From: Tolypeutes matacus
Lineage: Eukaryota > Chordata > Mammalia > Cingulata > Chlamyphoridae
NCBI GenBank assembly: GCA_026826555.1
Contig: JAKSZT010000142.1
Span: 3,131,004-3,195,003, forward strand
Direction of reading: 5' to 3'
Length of the DNA stretch: 64,000 bases
Below, piece by piece: positions 62,096-64,000 of this stretch. The notes beneath the pieces were generated by a model. The model was not told the DNA's origin and did not search any database. It saw only the letters and a list, made by a program, of their open reading frames with translations. Numbering within the stretch: the first letter of the stretch is position 1; the number at the start of each line of letters is the position of its first letter. The position numbers and the translations under genes were made by a program.

Positions 62096-64000
62096 CCCTC
62101 ACATTTTAGGCAATTAATTTTCTTTTGTAAACTAAAGAAATAAGTGTTCAATTTTTCAGATGGGAAAAAACTGAGAAAGTCTGACATTTTCCCCCAAAAC
62201 AGAAACTATCATGTCTTCTAGTCTTTGGTCTTTTCACCATGACTAGATGCCTTGTTGTTTAGTAGACTTATTCAGATCAATATGAGAAATGGCTATTAAA
62301 CAAACAAACAAAAAATAAAACAAGTATTCTAAAATGGGCTAAAATGGAAAAAGGTTGCCAGCCAAGCAGAGAGGCTTACTGGGGACTAGTTAAGATCTCA
62401 AAATTACCTTTATCCATTGTGGTAAATATTGAGAAATCAATCAAAACAAATCAAAAGAAAACAAAATTGCATTTTCAAGGCTCACTCTCCCTCTCTCTCT
62501 ACCTCTTTTTCTCTCCCTTACTCTCACTCTTCCTTTTTTTGGTATGTATGGCTTTGGTACATGCCTCTGTATGGCTATTGTTTCACTATGTCTTCATCTT
62601 TTCACCTAATTTTCCATATTTCCCTGGTTCTTCTCTTTTCCAATTTTCTCTTTATCTATATTTCTAACTTTCTGTTCTTCTTAGAATTTACTCTATCAAC
62701 AAACTTGCACACAAATAAAATGGCATATATTCAAAGTTATTTATTTGCAAAGCACAGATTGTAACATGGAAAAAATACAAAATAACATCATTTCCCCTAC
62801 TTTAACTCTTTCTTTCACTTTTCATCATCTTCCACTGCATCTCTGACCAAACTGGGCATAATTTGAAAAAGAGTATATTTGACTGTGTATTGTATTTATC
62901 TTGTAAAATGTATCCTTGTTATTTTAATTTTATTATGACTCAGATTATCATATTCTTCTTTTTAATATATAGCCAAAAAATTATATTAATTTGAAATTTT
63001 TTGGTCCTAAATAGTTTTTCTCTATGTAATAACCTTTAATTTACAAACAAAAAAGTCTTCTGTTTGCTGTAGCAGAATACAGAAAACACATATTCAAAAA
63101 ATAATAAAATAAGAGGATCACAATGAAGTCTTTCTTTTATTTGAGAGGGCATACTCCTAAAAGAACTCATTTGTATGACACCATGCCATTCTCTTAGTTA
63201 GAAAATACATGAAAAAAAATTTTGAACATAATATATTCTCTGTCTGCCTTTTCCTCATCAGAAATATGCAGATACTAACATACTGACCAAGGTCTTAGCC
63301 TTACTACTTCCCTTCTTATGAAACATCAACGGCTTCTCATCACTTACATGAATTGTATAACAAGATAGAAAATAACCTCCTTAGGTTTACAACTTCATCA
63401 TACCTAATAAACATACATGACGTTCTGTTATCACTGTTGCTCATAAAATCCTAAATTCAAACCTCAAAATGACCCAGTGGAGCATTACTTGACACATGCT
63501 TTGAATATTTAATTCTTAAAATGTTCTAGTCTTTTTTCTTTGTCTAATTTTAGTTAGCATTCTAATAACTCCTATCGGAAATATTCTGAAGTCTTGAAGA
63601 AGCTGTAAAACCCCAAAACACATTCTCTATTGCATCACAAATGTGCATAGCAGAGTTTAGAACTCATGGTGTTCTGATATGAGAACATATAAAGAAAGGA
63701 AAAATTCAGGAATGATCAAGTAATATCCCTTTCATAAGAAGGAGGGGGAAGGCCACATGTTTGAAAGTAACATTGGGCCCCTGGAGAGATAAAATTTCTG
63801 GATATCCTTAATATTTAAAAGAAATAGAGTGGAGGAAGATATAGAAAAATATCAATATCATTCTTCCAGGACATCTGCTTCATTGGAATGCATCAGTATA
63901 GAGGAATGCTTTAAAAATAGTAAGTGTGAACTCTAAATTCAGATAGGTAGCACCTTTAACCCACTCCCTCAAATAAACCTCCTGCTACTCCTGATGTTTA
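62096..64000. other. AT-rich DNA to the window end
   Basis: A pyrimidine-rich tract (CTCT type) lies at about 62484-62535 and drives the overlapping open frames 62344-62667 and 62429-62764, which I reject as genes. The rest shows no gene or clear repeat. Confidence 0.45.

Noticed and set aside
62344..62764. Two overlapping open frames of about 110 codons
   Set aside because: They are driven by a pyrimidine-rich tract, which gives Ser/Leu/Phe-rich text in more than one frame.
1..64000. CRISPR arrays, bacterial operons, riboswitches, tRNA or rRNA genes
   Set aside because: I looked for regularly spaced repeats, Shine-Dalgarno-led gene runs and cloverleaf genes and saw none. All repeat structure is of the mammalian transposon type.

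Overview
This window reads as a piece of placental-mammal nuclear genome. It is AT-rich, gene-poor and full of L1, L2 and other interspersed repeats. Its only intact gene is an olfactory receptor. A tRNA-headed SINE with a TAAA-rich tail (31838-32404) and several repeat families that I associate with sloths, armadillos and anteaters suggest a xenarthran. That assignment rests on remembered repeat patterns and is moderate, not certain. The protein-level match to OR4K13 places the window in the OR4K/OR4L receptor cluster, which lies on chromosome 14q11.2 in human.

Layout. 1-9.4 kb: two copies of a ~0.7 kb poly(A)-tailed module (1-808 and 6659-7357), a long minus-strand L1 (2.2-5.2 kb) and an L2. 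9.88-10.82 kb: the intact OR4K13-like receptor on the minus strand. 12.4-24.2 kb: old L1 and L2 pieces, a palindromic AT tandem duplication and long unassigned AT-rich DNA. 24.2-26.7 kb: a minus-strand L1 region holding two more copies of the module in inverted orientation. 28.33-29.20 kb: a decayed OR4-family pseudogene on the plus strand. 30.5-35.2 kb: an L1 holding a deep nest, in which a SINE sits in a retroelement, which sits in an Hsmar1-like mariner, which sits in another copy of that retroelement family. 37.4-38.5 kb: a 686 bp segment bounded by a perfect 37 bp inverted repeat, which cuts off a third OR remnant. 40.5-47.6 kb: a class II (betaretrovirus-like) endogenous retrovirus with two LTRs, a 6 bp target duplication, a tRNA-Lys primer site, broken gag and env remnants, and about 3 kb of AT-rich DNA where pol is expected. 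It is inserted in an L1. 48-64 kb: an ERVL-like remnant, a retroelement 3' end, a plus-strand L1 spread over 54-61 kb, an L2 and AT-rich DNA.

The genes do not form a pathway. One receptor is intact; one full-length and one terminal fragment of the same family are broken, which is the usual birth-and-death pattern of such clusters. I did not find a previously undescribed functional system. The most unusual items are the retrovirus whose LTRs are far younger-looking than its body, the 37 bp perfect inverted repeat at an OR breakpoint, and the mariner nest with readable target duplications.
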